Shown: in pieces, positions 29,427-40,265 of the stretch
How positions within the stretch are numbered: position 1 is the first letter of the stretch
Layout: each line of letters begins with the position of its first letter
Source: Chitinophaga pinensis
GTDB lineage: Bacteria > Bacteroidota > Bacteroidia > UBA4408
Assembly (NCBI GenBank): GCA_945861665.1
Contig: CAMAVS010000003.1
Coordinates: 186,001-250,000 of the forward strand
Direction of reading: 5' to 3'
DNA length: 64,000 nucleotides
Made by a program: the position numbers and the translations under genes
The notes under the pieces: generated by a model
What the model saw: the letters and a program-made list of their open reading frames with translations, nothing else
Told to the model about the DNA's origin: nothing
The model's database searches: none

Positions 29427-31865
29427 CTAATGAAGTATTTTAAGTTTGGCAAATTTTAAAATCAATTGCTTTTCCCCAACAGCAGTAAAGTTCACAGAAG
29501 CTTTTTGGTTTGGAAAAACGCCTTCAAGTTTCGATACTATTCCGGTTCCAAAGCGTTGGTGTTCTACGTGTTGTCCTATTTGTAATTTACTTGTATCGTC
29601 TCCTTCAAATGTTGGGCTTTTGTCGGACGTATTAATTGTAGTTGCTTTTGAAAGTTTAACCAGATTTCTTTTTTCTATGGGTGGTTTGGGTGGATGATTT
29701 GTTGCTGTTGTTTTATTCGTATTGTTCGGTTTTTGGGTATATGAAGCGGTATCTTGAAAAGAGTCAATATCACTATAGATGTGTGAACTACTTGTGTTTT
29801 TGGAATGTGGTAGTTCTAAATAGGATGGGTCTATTTCTTCAATAAAACGGCTGGGTTCACAATGAGTAACATTCCCCCATTTATACCGACTGGTTGAGTA
29901 GGATAAGGTAAGGCATTTCTCGGCACGCGTTACAGCTACATAAAATAAGCGCCTTTCTTCTTCTAGCTCAGTTCTTGAGTTTAGTGCCATTTGTGAAGGG
30001 AAAAGATTTTCCTCTAATCCAACTATATACACATAAGGGAACTCCAATCCCTTAGCTGCATGAATAGTCATAAGTGATACCTTGTCTCTGTCTTCTGGAT
30101 TTTCTGCTTCGTCATCCGTTAGCAAAGCAATGTCTTGCATATATTTATCCAATGTTCTTAATGAGTCATCCACAACTTCGGCATCGTCATTCGAAATGGG
30201 AGTATCGGAAAAATCCTTCATTCCATTTAATAACTCTTGAATGTTTTCATATCTGCTTAAACCTTCGGGTGATTTATCATTATAAAATTCGCGTAAAATA
30301 CCAGATGAAGTAGCAATGTGGCTGCCTAAATTAAAAGCATTTAGAGTGATTAATTGCACTTTAAAACTTTTAATCATTGTTATAAACTCTTGTAGTTTTG
30401 TATATGTTCCCGCATTAATACCTAAATTATATCCATTTGGGTTTTCAATAACCGACCAAAATGATACACCTGCTTCGCTAGCCGCTACTCCAATTTTTTC
30501 AATGGTTGAATTTCCTATGCCCCTTGCTGGGTAATTTATTATACGCTTTAGTGCTTCCTCGTCATTTACATTAATGGTCAAGCGAAAATATCCTAACAAA
30601 TCTTTAATCTCTTTTCTTTTGTAGAATGAAAGTCCACCATAAATTTTGTAAGGAATATTTTTTCTTCTCAAGGATTCCTCCATTGCTCTCGATTGAGCAT
30701 TGGTACGGTACAGAATTGCAAAATCTTTGTTACGCCCTTGTCTGCTATATTTTGTGTCGAATATTGAATTTGCAACCTGATTTCCTTCTTCGTTATCGGT
30801 GAGGGTACGAATAATTTTTATTTTATCGCCATCATCGTTGCTTGTCCAAACATCTTTTTTTAGTTGGTCTCTGTTATTGGAAATTATACTGTTTGCAGCG
30901 TTTACTATGTTTTTTGTTGAGCGATAATTTTGTTCAAGTTTGTATGTTTTTAACTCGGGATAATCCTTTTTAAAGTTGAGTATGTTTTGAATATTCGCCC
31001 CCCTAAAGGAATATATGCTTTGTGCATCATCACCCACAATGCAAATATTTTCGTGTGCTGCTGCAAGTTTTTTTACAATAAGGTATTGCGATAAGTTTGT
31101 ATCCTGGTATTCATCCACCAAAATGTATTTGAAACGGTGTTGATACTTGTTTTCTACATCAGGGAAATTTTTAAGCAGCACGTTCATATTGAACAATAAA
31201 TCATCAAAATCCATTGCGTTCGAACTAAAACAACGTTTTTGATATTGCTCATATATTAATCCCATTTTTGGTTTTCCTGAGGCCCTGTCATCTGCCTGAA
31301 TATCGCTATCACTATTGTATTTTTGCCAAGAAATAAGATTGTTTTTTGCTGAAGATATGCGGTTGTAAACCACGCTTGACTTGTATGTTTTTTCATCCAG
31401 GTTTTGTTCTTTCAAAATACTTTTAATCAAGCTTTTTGAATCGTCTGTATCATAAATTGTAAAATTGCTCGGGTAGCCAAGCTTCTCTCCTTCTATACGT
31501 AGTATCCGTGCAAATATGGAGTGAAAAGTGCCCATCCAAAGGTTGCGGGCTTCTTTGTTGCCCACTATTTTTTCAATCCGATCCTTCATTTCGAGAGCGG
31601 CTTTGTTTGTAAAAGTAAGGGCAAGTATGTTAAACGAGTCAACTCCTTTTTTTAACAAATGCGCAATGCGGTAGGTAAGTACACGCGTTTTTCCTGAACC
31701 TGCACCCGCAATAACCATCACCGGACCTTCTGATGAAACCACGGCCTGTTGCTGCGCCTCATTTAATTCTGATAAATAATCTTTCACACCTAAATTTTGA
31801 GTCTTCAAAAATACTAGAAATGAGTGAAGGCGCGTTTTAAAGTTTTTAACATTACCATAATTCAA
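29427..31865 (-). CDS. pcrA: UvrD/PcrA-type ATP-dependent DNA helicase (true start probably GTG near 31788)
   Basis: LNEAQQQAVVSSEGPVMVIAGAGSGKTRVLTYRIAHL; VDEYQDTN; VSLMTIHAAKGLEFPYVYIVGLEE. Confidence 0.94.
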   Translation of the reverse strand: MNYGNVKNFKTRLHSFLVFLKTQNLGVKDYLSELNEAQQQAVVSSEGPVMVIAGAGSGKTRVLTYRIAHLLKKGVDSFNILALTFTNKAALEMKDRIEKIVGNKEARNLWMGTFHSIFARILRIEGEKLGYPSNFTIYDTDDSKSLIKSILKEQNLDEKTYKSSVVYNRISSAKNNLISWQKYNSDSDIQADDRASGKPKMGLIYEQYQKRCFSSNAMDFDDLLFNMNVLLKNFPDVENKYQHRFKYILVDEYQDTNLSQYLIVKKLAAAHENICIVGDDAQSIYSFRGANIQNILNFKKDYPELKTYKLEQNYRSTKNIVNAANSIISNNRDQLKKDVWTSNDDGDKIKIIRTLTDNEEGNQVANSIFDTKYSRQGRNKDFAILYRTNAQSRAMEESLRRKNIPYKIYGGLSFYKRKEIKDLLGYFRLTINVNDEEALKRIINYPARGIGNSTIEKIGVAASEAGVSFWSVIENPNGYNLGINAGTYTKLQEFITMIKSFKVQLITLNAFNLGSHIATSSGILREFYNDKSPEGLSRYENIQELLNGMKDFSDTPISNDDAEVVDDSLRTLDKYMQDIALLTDDEAENPEDRDKVSLMTIHAAKGLEFPYVYIVGLEENLFPSQMALNSRTELEEERRLFYVAVTRAEKCLTLSYSTSRYKWGNVTHCEPSRFIEEIDPSYLELPHSKNTSSSHIYSDIDSFQDTASYTQKPNNTNKTTATNHPPKPPIEKRNLVKLSKATTINTSDKSPTFEGDDTSKLQIGQHVEHQRFGTGIVSKLEGVFPNQKASVNFTAVGEKQLILKFAKLKILH

Positions 31866-31910
31866 TTGTTCGTATGAATATTATTCCCATTTATCTTCCA
31901 CTAAAAATGC

Positions 31911-31918
31911 TAATTTTG
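31911..31918 (+). promoter_or_regulatory. putative -7 element TAATTTTG upstream of the DegT-family gene
   Basis: Exact TAnnTTTG 17 bp before ATG 31936; no clear -33 element. Confidence 0.35.
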
Positions 31919-31935
31919 CAATTCAAACTATATTT

Positions 31936-33150
31936 ATGATTCCATTTTCACCTCCTCACATCGATCAAAAAATAATCGATGAAGTAATAGCTGCACTTAA
32001 ATCGGGCTGGATAACCACCGGTCCGCGTACCAAAAAATTCGAAAAGCAATTAACGGCATATTGTGGTAATAAAAGTACTATTTGTTTAAATTCAGCCACT
32101 GCTGGTTTGGAGCTAATGTTGCGTTGGTATGGAGTTAAAGAGGGTGATGAGGTAATATTACCTGCTTATACTTATTCGGCTACAGCAAATGTAGTGATGC
32201 ATTGTGGGGCAATCCCTGTTTTTGTAGATACAAATGCCGATGATTTCAATATAAACATTTCGGCCATTGAAAAGGCAATTACAAATAAAACAAAAGTGGT
32301 AATGCCTGTTGATTTTGCAGGATTTCCTTGTGATTACGACAACATTAATGCCTTGATTTCACGAGCAGATATAGTAGCGAAATTTAATGCAAGTACCGAA
32401 AATCAAAAATTGTTAGGAAGGATATTAGTTTTATCCGATTCAGCACATTCTATTGGAGCAGAATACAAAGGCAAAAAAACAGGTAGTCTTACAGATGTAT
32501 CCGTATTTTCATTTCACGCTGTAAAAAATTTGAGCACTGCCGAAGGTGGTTCCATCGCTTTTAATTTACCCGAACCATTTAACAACGATGAAATTTATGC
32601 CAAGCTTTGTATTTCATCTTTACACGGACAAAACAAAGATGCTTTGGCTAAAATGCAAAAAGGGAATTGGAAGTACGATATTGTAGAGGCAGGCTATAAA
32701 TGTAATATGACTGACATTATGGCTGCTATTGGTTTGGTGGAATTGGAGCGTTATGACAGTGATACATTGGTAAAACGAGCAGCTATCTTCGAGAAGTATG
32801 TACAGGCTTTGAGCAAAAAAGCTTGGGCGGAACTGCCTGTTTACAAAACAAATGAGAGACTCACTTCATACCATCTATTTCCATTACGAATAAAGGGTGT
32901 TACAGAAGCGCAACGTGATGAAATTATGAAAAATATTTTTGATGAGGATGTATCGGTTAACGTTCACTTTATTCCTGTTCCGATGCTTAGTTTTTATAAA
33001 AATCAAGGTTATGATATTAAAAACTATCCCATTACATACAATAATTTTTCGCGCGAAATAACATTGCCCGTATTTTACGATTTAAGCGATGTGCAAATAG
33101 ATACTGTAATTGCCGCTGTTATAAAAGCTGTTCACAAGGTATTAGGATAA
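31936..33150 (+). CDS. DegT/DnrJ/EryC1/StrS-family PLP aminotransferase
   Basis: MIPFSPPHIDQKIIDEVIAALKSGWITTGPRTKKFE; VFSFHAVKNLSTAEGG PLP-Lys region. Confidence 0.92.
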   Translation: MIPFSPPHIDQKIIDEVIAALKSGWITTGPRTKKFEKQLTAYCGNKSTICLNSATAGLELMLRWYGVKEGDEVILPAYTYSATANVVMHCGAIPVFVDTNADDFNINISAIEKAITNKTKVVMPVDFAGFPCDYDNINALISRADIVAKFNASTENQKLLGRILVLSDSAHSIGAEYKGKKTGSLTDVSVFSFHAVKNLSTAEGGSIAFNLPEPFNNDEIYAKLCISSLHGQNKDALAKMQKGNWKYDIVEAGYKCNMTDIMAAIGLVELERYDSDTLVKRAAIFEKYVQALSKKAWAELPVYKTNERLTSYHLFPLRIKGVTEAQRDEIMKNIFDEDVSVNVHFIPVPMLSFYKNQGYDIKNYPITYNNFSREITLPVFYDLSDVQIDTVIAAVIKAVHKVLG

Positions 33151-33151
33151 T

Positions 33152-33742
33152 ATGTTAAAACGCTTATTCGATATTTTTTTCTCTTTATTAGGTCTCATTA
33201 TATTGGCAACAATTTTTTTAATTATTGCAATTCTCATTTTGGTTGATTCTCGAGGAGGTTTGTTTTATAAGCAGTTGCGTGTTGGATATAATAATACCGA
33301 CTTCAAACTTTTTAAATTTCGTACGATGGAAGCAGGTGCTGATACAAAAGGTTTGATTACAGTTGGCTCGCGTGATAGTCGGGTTACACTAATTGGCTAT
33401 TATTTACGAAAATATAAAATAGATGAATTGCCGCAACTATTTAACGTATTAATTGGAGATATGAGTTTGGTTGGACCACGTCCGGAAGTTAGGAAGTACG
33501 TAAATATGTATACAAAAAATCAGTTAAGAGTTTTGTCAGTAAAGCCCGGAATTACAGACTATGCTTCCATAGAATACTCAAATGAAAATGAAGTGTTGGG
33601 AAAAGTAAACAATCCTGACGAGCTGTATATTACCGAGATAATGCCTGCAAAATTGGCACTTAATGTGAAATATATTGATGAAAAAAACACTTTCAAAGAC
33701 ATCTCAATTATTTTAAGAACATTGTTCAAAATTGTTTCATAG
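33152..33742 (+). CDS. sugar transferase, PglC-like monotopic phosphoglycosyl transferase
   Basis: LKRLFDIFFSLLGL; KFRTMEAGADTKG; LRKYKIDELPQLFNVLIGDMSLVGPRPE. Confidence 0.92.
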   Translation: MLKRLFDIFFSLLGLIILATIFLIIAILILVDSRGGLFYKQLRVGYNNTDFKLFKFRTMEAGADTKGLITVGSRDSRVTLIGYYLRKYKIDELPQLFNVLIGDMSLVGPRPEVRKYVNMYTKNQLRVLSVKPGITDYASIEYSNENEVLGKVNNPDELYITEIMPAKLALNVKYIDEKNTFKDISIILRTLFKIVS

Positions 33743-33754
33743 TATGTAAAAATA

Positions 33755-33781
33755 ATCGCCTCACAATGGTTGCAAGGCGAT
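33755..33781. terminator. hairpin between convergent genes, possibly bidirectional
   Basis: ATCGCCT..AGGCGAT stem between genes ending at 33742(+) and 33805(-). Confidence 0.55.
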
Positions 33782-33804
33782 AAAATATTTACTCAATGAA
33801 GTTT

Positions 33805-34569
33805 TTAAACTGTAGCTTCTTCCAAGATAGCAGCATCAACTAATACTCTCCCACAATGTTCACAAACGATAACTTTCTTGTGCATACGTATATCCAAATG
33901 AGTTTGTGGCGGTATTTTATTGAAACATCCCCCACAAGCGTCTCGTTCAACTGTAACTACAGCTAAACCATTGCGAGAGTTTTTGCGTATTCTGTGGTAT
34001 GCATTTAGGAGTCGATTCTCAATATTCTTTTCTGTTTTTTCTGCTTTTTTAAGTAGGGCCTCTTCGTCTTTTTCTGTTTCAGCGATAATCGCTTTTAACT
34101 CTTTTTGTTTGTGTTTTAAATCACTTTTTCTTTCTTCAAAAATTGTCTTCGATTGCTCCAATATTTCATTTTTGCTTTCTATATTGGCACTGTATTCTTT
34201 AATTCTTTTTTCAGACAATTGTATATCTAAATTCTGATATTCCATTTCTTTTGTAATAGAGTCGTACTCACGATTATTACGAACTTTACTTTGTTGCGAT
34301 TCGTATTTTTTAATTGCAGCTTTCGCATCCTTAATTGCGTTATTTTTTTCAACTACACTACCCTTAAGTGTACTTACTTCTTCTGTAAGGTTAGTGATTC
34401 GAGCCTCTAAACCTGTAACTTCATCTTCTAAGTCAGTTACTTCAAGTGGTAATTCTCCTCTAACAATTCTAATTTTGTCAATTGTTGAATATACTTTCTG
34501 CAATTCATAAAGATTTCGCAATTTTCCTTCCACAACTTGTTCATTTAAAGTAGTTTTTGCTTTTGCCAT
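33805..34569 (-). CDS. coiled-coil protein with C4-type zinc ribbon (DUF164-like)
   Basis: Long coiled coil then CGGCFNKIPPQTHLDIRMHKKVIVCEHCGRVL. Confidence 0.85.
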   Translation of the reverse strand: MAKAKTTLNEQVVEGKLRNLYELQKVYSTIDKIRIVRGELPLEVTDLEDEVTGLEARITNLTEEVSTLKGSVVEKNNAIKDAKAAIKKYESQQSKVRNNREYDSITKEMEYQNLDIQLSEKRIKEYSANIESKNEILEQSKTIFEERKSDLKHKQKELKAIIAETEKDEEALLKKAEKTEKNIENRLLNAYHRIRKNSRNGLAVVTVERDACGGCFNKIPPQTHLDIRMHKKVIVCEHCGRVLVDAAILEEATV

Positions 34570-34571
34570 TA

Positions 34572-35669
34572 TTATATGTAATTAATAGGGTTGGTATTTA
34601 TTTTTGTTAAATGGACTGCGAAAGTACTAAAATTTTTCGAAATTAACTTATAAAATAGCTCCATTGTGTATTGTTCACTTTCATAATGCCCAATATCAGC
34701 CAATATTATTTTGTTTTCAGCATCGAAAAAGCTATGGTATTTTATATCTGAGGTAATTAAAATATCGGCTCCTTTTTTAATGGCTGCGGTTACTAAAAAG
34801 CTTCCAGATCCTCCACAAAGTGCAATTTTTTTAATTTTTTTGTTCAATAATGGACTATATTGTATGCTTTTTGAGTTAAAAGTCCTTTTTAATCGGGTTA
34901 AAAACTCTATTTCATCTTCTTCTTTTTCAAGATAACCTATTAAGCCTACTCCAACATAATTATTGTAATTTTCAAGAGCGGTAATATAATAAGCAACTTC
35001 TTCGTATGGATGTGATGAAATTAATGCTTCAATAACATTTGCTTCATTATAGGATTCGAATATTACCTCAATGCGTGTTTCGTTTTCTGAATGTCTTATG
35101 TTGGCTTTTCCAACATAAGGTTTTGCAATATTATTTGCTTTGAATGTACCTTCACCTTGCACAGTAAAACTAGATTCATCATAGTTCCCAATTTTCCCTG
35201 CACCTACTTTAAATAATGCATTTTGTATGATAGGAGCCTTGTCGGTAGGACAAAACGTAACCAACTTTTTAAGTGCATTTTTTTTAGGTGAAAGAATAGT
35301 GCAATTTATTAAACCTATTTTGTTAGCTATTATTGAATTTACTCCATTGATTAAATTGTCGGCATTGGTATGTGCTGCATATACAGCAATGTTGTTTTTA
35401 ATTGCTTTAATTACGGTACGTTCTACATAATTGTTGCCTGTGATTTTTTTTAAGCCTGAAAAAATAAGTGGATGGTGCGCTACTACCATATTGCAGTTAA
35501 GTGCAATTGCCTCTTCAATAATTTCTTCAGTGACATCTAAACAGATTAATACTCCTTTTATTTGTGTGTTGTAATCACCAATGAGTAAACCGCAATTGTC
35601 GTAACTTTCTTGATATGAAATGGGTGCAAACTGCTCCATTACATTACAAACTTCTTTCACTAAATTCAT
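34572..35669 (-). CDS. Nif3-like dinuclear metal centre protein, long YqfO-type
   Basis: ESYDNCGLLIGD; VVAHHPLIFSGLKKI; HTNADNLINGVN; ADIGHYESEQ. Confidence 0.92.
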   Translation of the reverse strand: MNLVKEVCNVMEQFAPISYQESYDNCGLLIGDYNTQIKGVLICLDVTEEIIEEAIALNCNMVVAHHPLIFSGLKKITGNNYVERTVIKAIKNNIAVYAAHTNADNLINGVNSIIANKIGLINCTILSPKKNALKKLVTFCPTDKAPIIQNALFKVGAGKIGNYDESSFTVQGEGTFKANNIAKPYVGKANIRHSENETRIEVIFESYNEANVIEALISSHPYEEVAYYITALENYNNYVGVGLIGYLEKEEDEIEFLTRLKRTFNSKSIQYSPLLNKKIKKIALCGGSGSFLVTAAIKKGADILITSDIKYHSFFDAENKIILADIGHYESEQYTMELFYKLISKNFSTFAVHLTKINTNPINYI

Positions 35670-35754
35670 TTTAAATCCTTTGCTTAATTGTTACGTAAAA
35701 GTATAAAATTAATTATGTGAAAGAAAATAAGTAAAATTTACTTATTTTTAAGCA

Positions 35755-36816
35755 ATGAAAGTTTGGCAACTGTTACTTCTACCCTTTTCTTATTTATATG
35801 GACTCATTACATATCTGCGAAACAAATGTTTTGATATAGGTTTATTGCCTGTTTCTGAGTACAAATCAACTGTTATTTCGGTAGGGAATCTAAGTGCGGG
35901 TGGTACGGGTAAAACTCCGCACATTGAATATTTAATACGATTGATAAAGGATAAATATTCGGTGGCTACTTTAAGTGGTGGATATGGACGTAAAAAATCT
36001 GGTTTTGTTTTGGCTACAAATCTTTCTACTGCACGAGAAATTGGAGACGAGCCTCGTCAGTTTAAAAAGAAGTTTCCGGATATAATGGTTGCTGTTGATA
36101 AAAAGCGTAGACGTGGAATAAAAAAAATATTGGATAAAAAACCTGATTTGCATATAATTCTATTGGATGATGCTTTTCAGCATCGATATGTAAAACCGGG
36201 CTTATCTATTTTATTGACAGATTATGCCAAAATGTACTATAATGATAAAATGCTTCCTTCGGGAACATTGCGCGAATTTACTAGCAGTATAAAAAGAGCC
36301 GGAATTATAATTGTTTCTAAAACTCCAAGTGTTTTTTCACCTTTAGATAGAAGGTTATTATTGAAAAAGATAGCCGCAGAAAAATACCAACGTGTATACT
36401 TCTCATACATTAAGTACGGTGAAATAATTCCTTGTTCGGATGCTCAAGAACAGAAAGAAGTTTTTTGTTTAGATAAAAGTCTGACAGTTCTGTTGCTTAC
36501 AGGAATTGCCAATCCAGCACCTTTGGAGCAATATTTAAAGTTTAAGGTAAAAAAAGTAATTCAGTGTGAGTATTCCGATCACCATAACTACTGTATGAAT
36601 GATATTGAATTGTTAGAAAAATCGTTTGGCGACATTACGAATAAAAACAAAATAATTATAACAACCGAAAAGGATGCTATGCGTTTAGAGAATTTGAATC
36701 TAAGGGAAAAATTAAAAAAGCTACCTTTGTACTTTATTCCTATTGAAATTGCTTTTCACCAAAAAGATCAAGAGGATTTTAATCGCTATATTTTGAATTA
36801 TGTTAGAACAACTTAA
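35755..36816 (+). CDS. lpxK: tetraacyldisaccharide 4'-kinase
   Basis: VISVGNLSAGGTGKTPHIEYLIRLI; HIILLDDAFQHRYVKPGLSILL. Confidence 0.94.
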   Translation: MKVWQLLLLPFSYLYGLITYLRNKCFDIGLLPVSEYKSTVISVGNLSAGGTGKTPHIEYLIRLIKDKYSVATLSGGYGRKKSGFVLATNLSTAREIGDEPRQFKKKFPDIMVAVDKKRRRGIKKILDKKPDLHIILLDDAFQHRYVKPGLSILLTDYAKMYYNDKMLPSGTLREFTSSIKRAGIIIVSKTPSVFSPLDRRLLLKKIAAEKYQRVYFSYIKYGEIIPCSDAQEQKEVFCLDKSLTVLLLTGIANPAPLEQYLKFKVKKVIQCEYSDHHNYCMNDIELLEKSFGDITNKNKIIITTEKDAMRLENLNLREKLKKLPLYFIPIEIAFHQKDQEDFNRYILNYVRTT

Positions 36817-37612
36817 GCAAACAGTTGCTTTTATTGAAAGTAAAATAAAAAATAAACCGCAGGTTGGAATTATTTTAGGTACAGGTTTGGGTGGCTTGGT
36901 AAAAGAAATCAATATCCAGGATAGTTTAGGATATGAATCCATTCCTAATTTCCCTGTTTCAACTGTAGAAGGACATTCTGGGAAACTTATTTTTGGCGAA
37001 TTAGGAGGAAAGCAAGTTGTTGCAATGCAAGGGCGTTTTCATTTTTATGAAGGGTATACTCTGCAGCAAGTTACTTTTCCTGTGCGTGTAATGAAAATGT
37101 TAGGCATTCAAACGCTGATAGTTTCAAATGCAAGTGGAGGTGTAAATGAAAATTTTTCGGTAGGCGATGTCATGATTATTGAAGATCATATTAACTTATT
37201 TCCTTCTAATCCATTGATAGGTAAAAATTATGAAGAACTGGGGCCTCGTTTCCCAGATATGAGTGAGCCATATGACCATACCCTTATAAAAATGGCGAAA
37301 GAAATAGCAAACAAAAACAATATTAAGGTTCAGTCGGGTGTATATGCCGGTTTATCGGGACCAACTTTTGAAACACCTGCAGAGTATCGTTATGCAAGAA
37401 TTATTGGTGCTGATACGGTTGGTATGTCAACCGTACCGGAAGTAATTGTTGCCCGACATATGAATATTACTTGTTTTGCTGTGTCCATTATTACCGACTT
37501 AGGGATTTATGGAAAAACTGTAGAAGTTTCGCACGAAGAGGTTCAGGAAGTGGCTAAAAATGCTGAACCTAAAATGACCTTAATAATTAAAGAATTGATT
37601 GCTTCTATTTAA
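36800..37612 (+). CDS. purine-nucleoside phosphorylase (trimeric type)
   Basis: [68 protein letters not shown]. Confidence 0.94.
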   Translation: MLEQLKQTVAFIESKIKNKPQVGIILGTGLGGLVKEINIQDSLGYESIPNFPVSTVEGHSGKLIFGELGGKQVVAMQGRFHFYEGYTLQQVTFPVRVMKMLGIQTLIVSNASGGVNENFSVGDVMIIEDHINLFPSNPLIGKNYEELGPRFPDMSEPYDHTLIKMAKEIANKNNIKVQSGVYAGLSGPTFETPAEYRYARIIGADTVGMSTVPEVIVARHMNITCFAVSIITDLGIYGKTVEVSHEEVQEVAKNAEPKMTLIIKELIASI

Positions 37613-38232
37613 TGAATTTCTCCTCTAAATTAATTGAAAATGCGGTGAACGAATTTTCTCGCTTGCCGGGTATAGGTAAAAAAACTGCCTTACGTTTGGT
37701 TTTTCATTTACTTAAACAATCACCCCAAGAAGTAAGCGAATTTAGTGCTGCATTTACACAAATGCGTAACGAAATAAAATATTGTACTCGTTGCTACAAT
37801 GTTTCTGACAATACACTATGCGAAATATGCTCGAATACCAAACGCGATTCGAGTTTACTATGTGTTGTTGAAGATTTAAGAGACGTGATGGCGATAGAAA
37901 ACACGAATCAATTTAATGGGTTTTATCACGTATTAGGTGGGATTATCTCACCAATGGATGGAATTGGACCTAAAGATTTAAATATTGAACCCTTAGTTAG
38001 CAGAGTGAAGGAAGGAGAAATTAAAGAGGTAATTATGGCATTAAGTACCACAATGGAAGGCGATACTACTAATTTTTACATTTATAAAAGACTAAGTGGC
38101 ACAACCGTTAAAATTTCGACTATAGCAAGAGGTATAGCTGTAGGCGATGAACTTGAATATGCCGATGAGGTAACTTTAGGTCGCTCATTAATTAATCGTA
38201 TTCCATACGAAAATAGTCTTTCTGTACGTTAA
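37612..38232 (+). CDS. recR: recombination protein RecR
   Basis: [38 protein letters not shown]; Toprim region. Confidence 0.95.
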   Translation: MNFSSKLIENAVNEFSRLPGIGKKTALRLVFHLLKQSPQEVSEFSAAFTQMRNEIKYCTRCYNVSDNTLCEICSNTKRDSSLLCVVEDLRDVMAIENTNQFNGFYHVLGGIISPMDGIGPKDLNIEPLVSRVKEGEIKEVIMALSTTMEGDTTNFYIYKRLSGTTVKISTIARGIAVGDELEYADEVTLGRSLINRIPYENSLSVR

Positions 38233-38241
38233 TACATTATT

Positions 38242-40224
38242 GTGTCATCGAACCCAATCAAAAATAAATTAAGTGTTGTAATCGTTAATTACAATGTAGA
38301 GTGTTTTTTGGAGCAGTGCCTTCACTCTGTTATGAAAGCCGCATCAAAAATATCGACTGAAATTTTTGTGGTTGATAATAATTCGGTTGATGGTTCGGTT
38401 CAAATGGTAAAAGATAAATTCTCCACTATTATCTGCATTGAGAATAAAGACAATAAGGGGTTTTCCTTTGCCAATAATCAAGCAATAAAAATTGCCACAG
38501 GTGAATACATTTTACTACTCAATCCTGATACTGTTGTGGAAGAAGACACTTTTGAGAAAGTGGTTGCTTTTATGGATAAACATCATGATGCTGGTGGTTT
38601 AGGTGTTAAAATGATTGATGGTAAAGGGAATTTTTTGCCCGAGTCGAAAAGAGGATTACCAACACCCACTGTTGCTTTTTATAAAATTTTTGGAATTGCC
38701 GCACTTTTTCCTAAATCCAAAATTTTCGGAAAATACCACTTAGGATTCCTCGATAAGGAGAGCATACACGAAATAGAAATACTATCGGGTGCATTTATGT
38801 TAATGCGCAAAAAAACCTTGGATAAGGTTGGCTTGCTGGATGAGAATTTTTTTATGTACGGTGAAGATATTGACTTGTCGTACCGTATTATTAAAGGTGG
38901 TTATAAAAACTACTATTTCCCCGAAACAAGCATTATACATTACAAAGGTGAGAGTACTAAAAAAAGCAGTGTAAATTATGTGATTGTGTTTTATAAAGCA
39001 ATGGTGATTTTTGCACAAAAGCATTTCTCCCAAAAAAATGCAAAAACTTTTTCCTTTCTAATCAATATTGCTATTTATTTAAGGGCAGCAGCTGCTATAG
39101 TTACCCGTTTTTTACAACGTATGGTAGCTCCTGTAATTGATTCGTTGGTGATATTTATTGGAATTTATTTGATAAAAAATTATTACGAGCATTACATAAA
39201 GCAGTCCGACAGCACTTATTATCCTGCTGAATATATGTGCTATGTTGTTCCGGCTTATATTTTAGTATGGCTTTTTTCTGTGTTTTTGGCTGGTGGTTAT
39301 GATAAACCATTACGCTTACTTAAAATAGTGAACGGATTAATGTTAGGCACTGCCATCATATTAATTGTGTACGCATTGTTACCCGAACAGTATCGCTATT
39401 CGCGAGGTCTTATTTTGTTAGGAGCCTTGTGGTCCTTGTTATCAATGTTTTGTTGCAGATTTGCGTTTCATTTGTCGGGTATAAAAAAATACTCCTTAAC
39501 AGCGTATCAAAAAAAGCGGATCGTTATTGTTGGCAGTGAAGAGGAAGTCGTTCGTGTAAATAGTTTGTTGAACCAAACTTCCATCAATGTAAATTTATTG
39601 GGATTTATATCAAGCAATGAAACAAGCTTGTCTGATAAAAGATTCATTGGAAAAGTTTCACAGTTACAAGAAATAATACAGGTTTATAAAATTGAGGAGG
39701 TGGTGTTTTGTTCAAAAGACTTAACTGTTCAGCAAATTATTTATCAAATGTCGCTCAACTGTGATATTGATTATAAAATAGCACCACCAGAAAGTTTGTA
39801 CCTTATTGGTAGTAGTTCTATTCACACTTCGGGCGATTTATATACCATTGATATAAATTCAATTTCAAAGCCAGACAATGTTAGAAATAAAAGAGTTTTG
39901 GATATTCTTACTTCTTTATTATTATTGATTTGTAGTCCTGTACTTCTTTTTTTTGTACATAACCAAATACAGTTTTTAATAAATATATTCCGCGTGCTTC
40001 TCGGTAACGTATCTTGGGTTGGCTATGCCAATGAAGGGGATAGTTTACAACAAAAATTACCCGACATTAAAAAGGGAATATTAACTCCGGCTGATTCTTT
40101 TAGTAAATTTGATACTGAGGCAAACACTCTTCATCGGTTGAATGTGTTGTATTCAAAAGACTACAGTATTTTAAATGATTTAAGTATACTGTGGCACTCG
40201 TTTAGGGAAATTGGAAGGACTTAA
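38242..40224 (+). CDS. family 2 glycosyltransferase fused to a degenerate WbaP/WcaJ-like module
   Basis: N-term SVVIVNYNVECFLEQCLHSV..FVVDNNSVDGS..LLLNPDT GT2; then TM bundle, Rossmann-like RIVIVGSEEEVVRVNSLL, and C-term RNKRVLDILTSLLLLICSP..LLGNVSWVGYANEG; GTG start. Confidence 0.85.
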   Translation: MSSNPIKNKLSVVIVNYNVECFLEQCLHSVMKAASKISTEIFVVDNNSVDGSVQMVKDKFSTIICIENKDNKGFSFANNQAIKIATGEYILLLNPDTVVEEDTFEKVVAFMDKHHDAGGLGVKMIDGKGNFLPESKRGLPTPTVAFYKIFGIAALFPKSKIFGKYHLGFLDKESIHEIEILSGAFMLMRKKTLDKVGLLDENFFMYGEDIDLSYRIIKGGYKNYYFPETSIIHYKGESTKKSSVNYVIVFYKAMVIFAQKHFSQKNAKTFSFLINIAIYLRAAAAIVTRFLQRMVAPVIDSLVIFIGIYLIKNYYEHYIKQSDSTYYPAEYMCYVVPAYILVWLFSVFLAGGYDKPLRLLKIVNGLMLGTAIILIVYALLPEQYRYSRGLILLGALWSLLSMFCCRFAFHLSGIKKYSLTAYQKKRIVIVGSEEEVVRVNSLLNQTSINVNLLGFISSNETSLSDKRFIGKVSQLQEIIQVYKIEEVVFCSKDLTVQQIIYQMSLNCDIDYKIAPPESLYLIGSSSIHTSGDLYTIDINSISKPDNVRNKRVLDILTSLLLLICSPVLLFFVHNQIQFLINIFRVLLGNVSWVGYANEGDSLQQKLPDIKKGILTPADSFSKFDTEANTLHRLNVLYSKDYSILNDLSILWHSFREIGRT

Positions 40225-40265
40225 TTAGTTATCTTTTATTAATCAGCAAGGAATAACTGAAAAAC

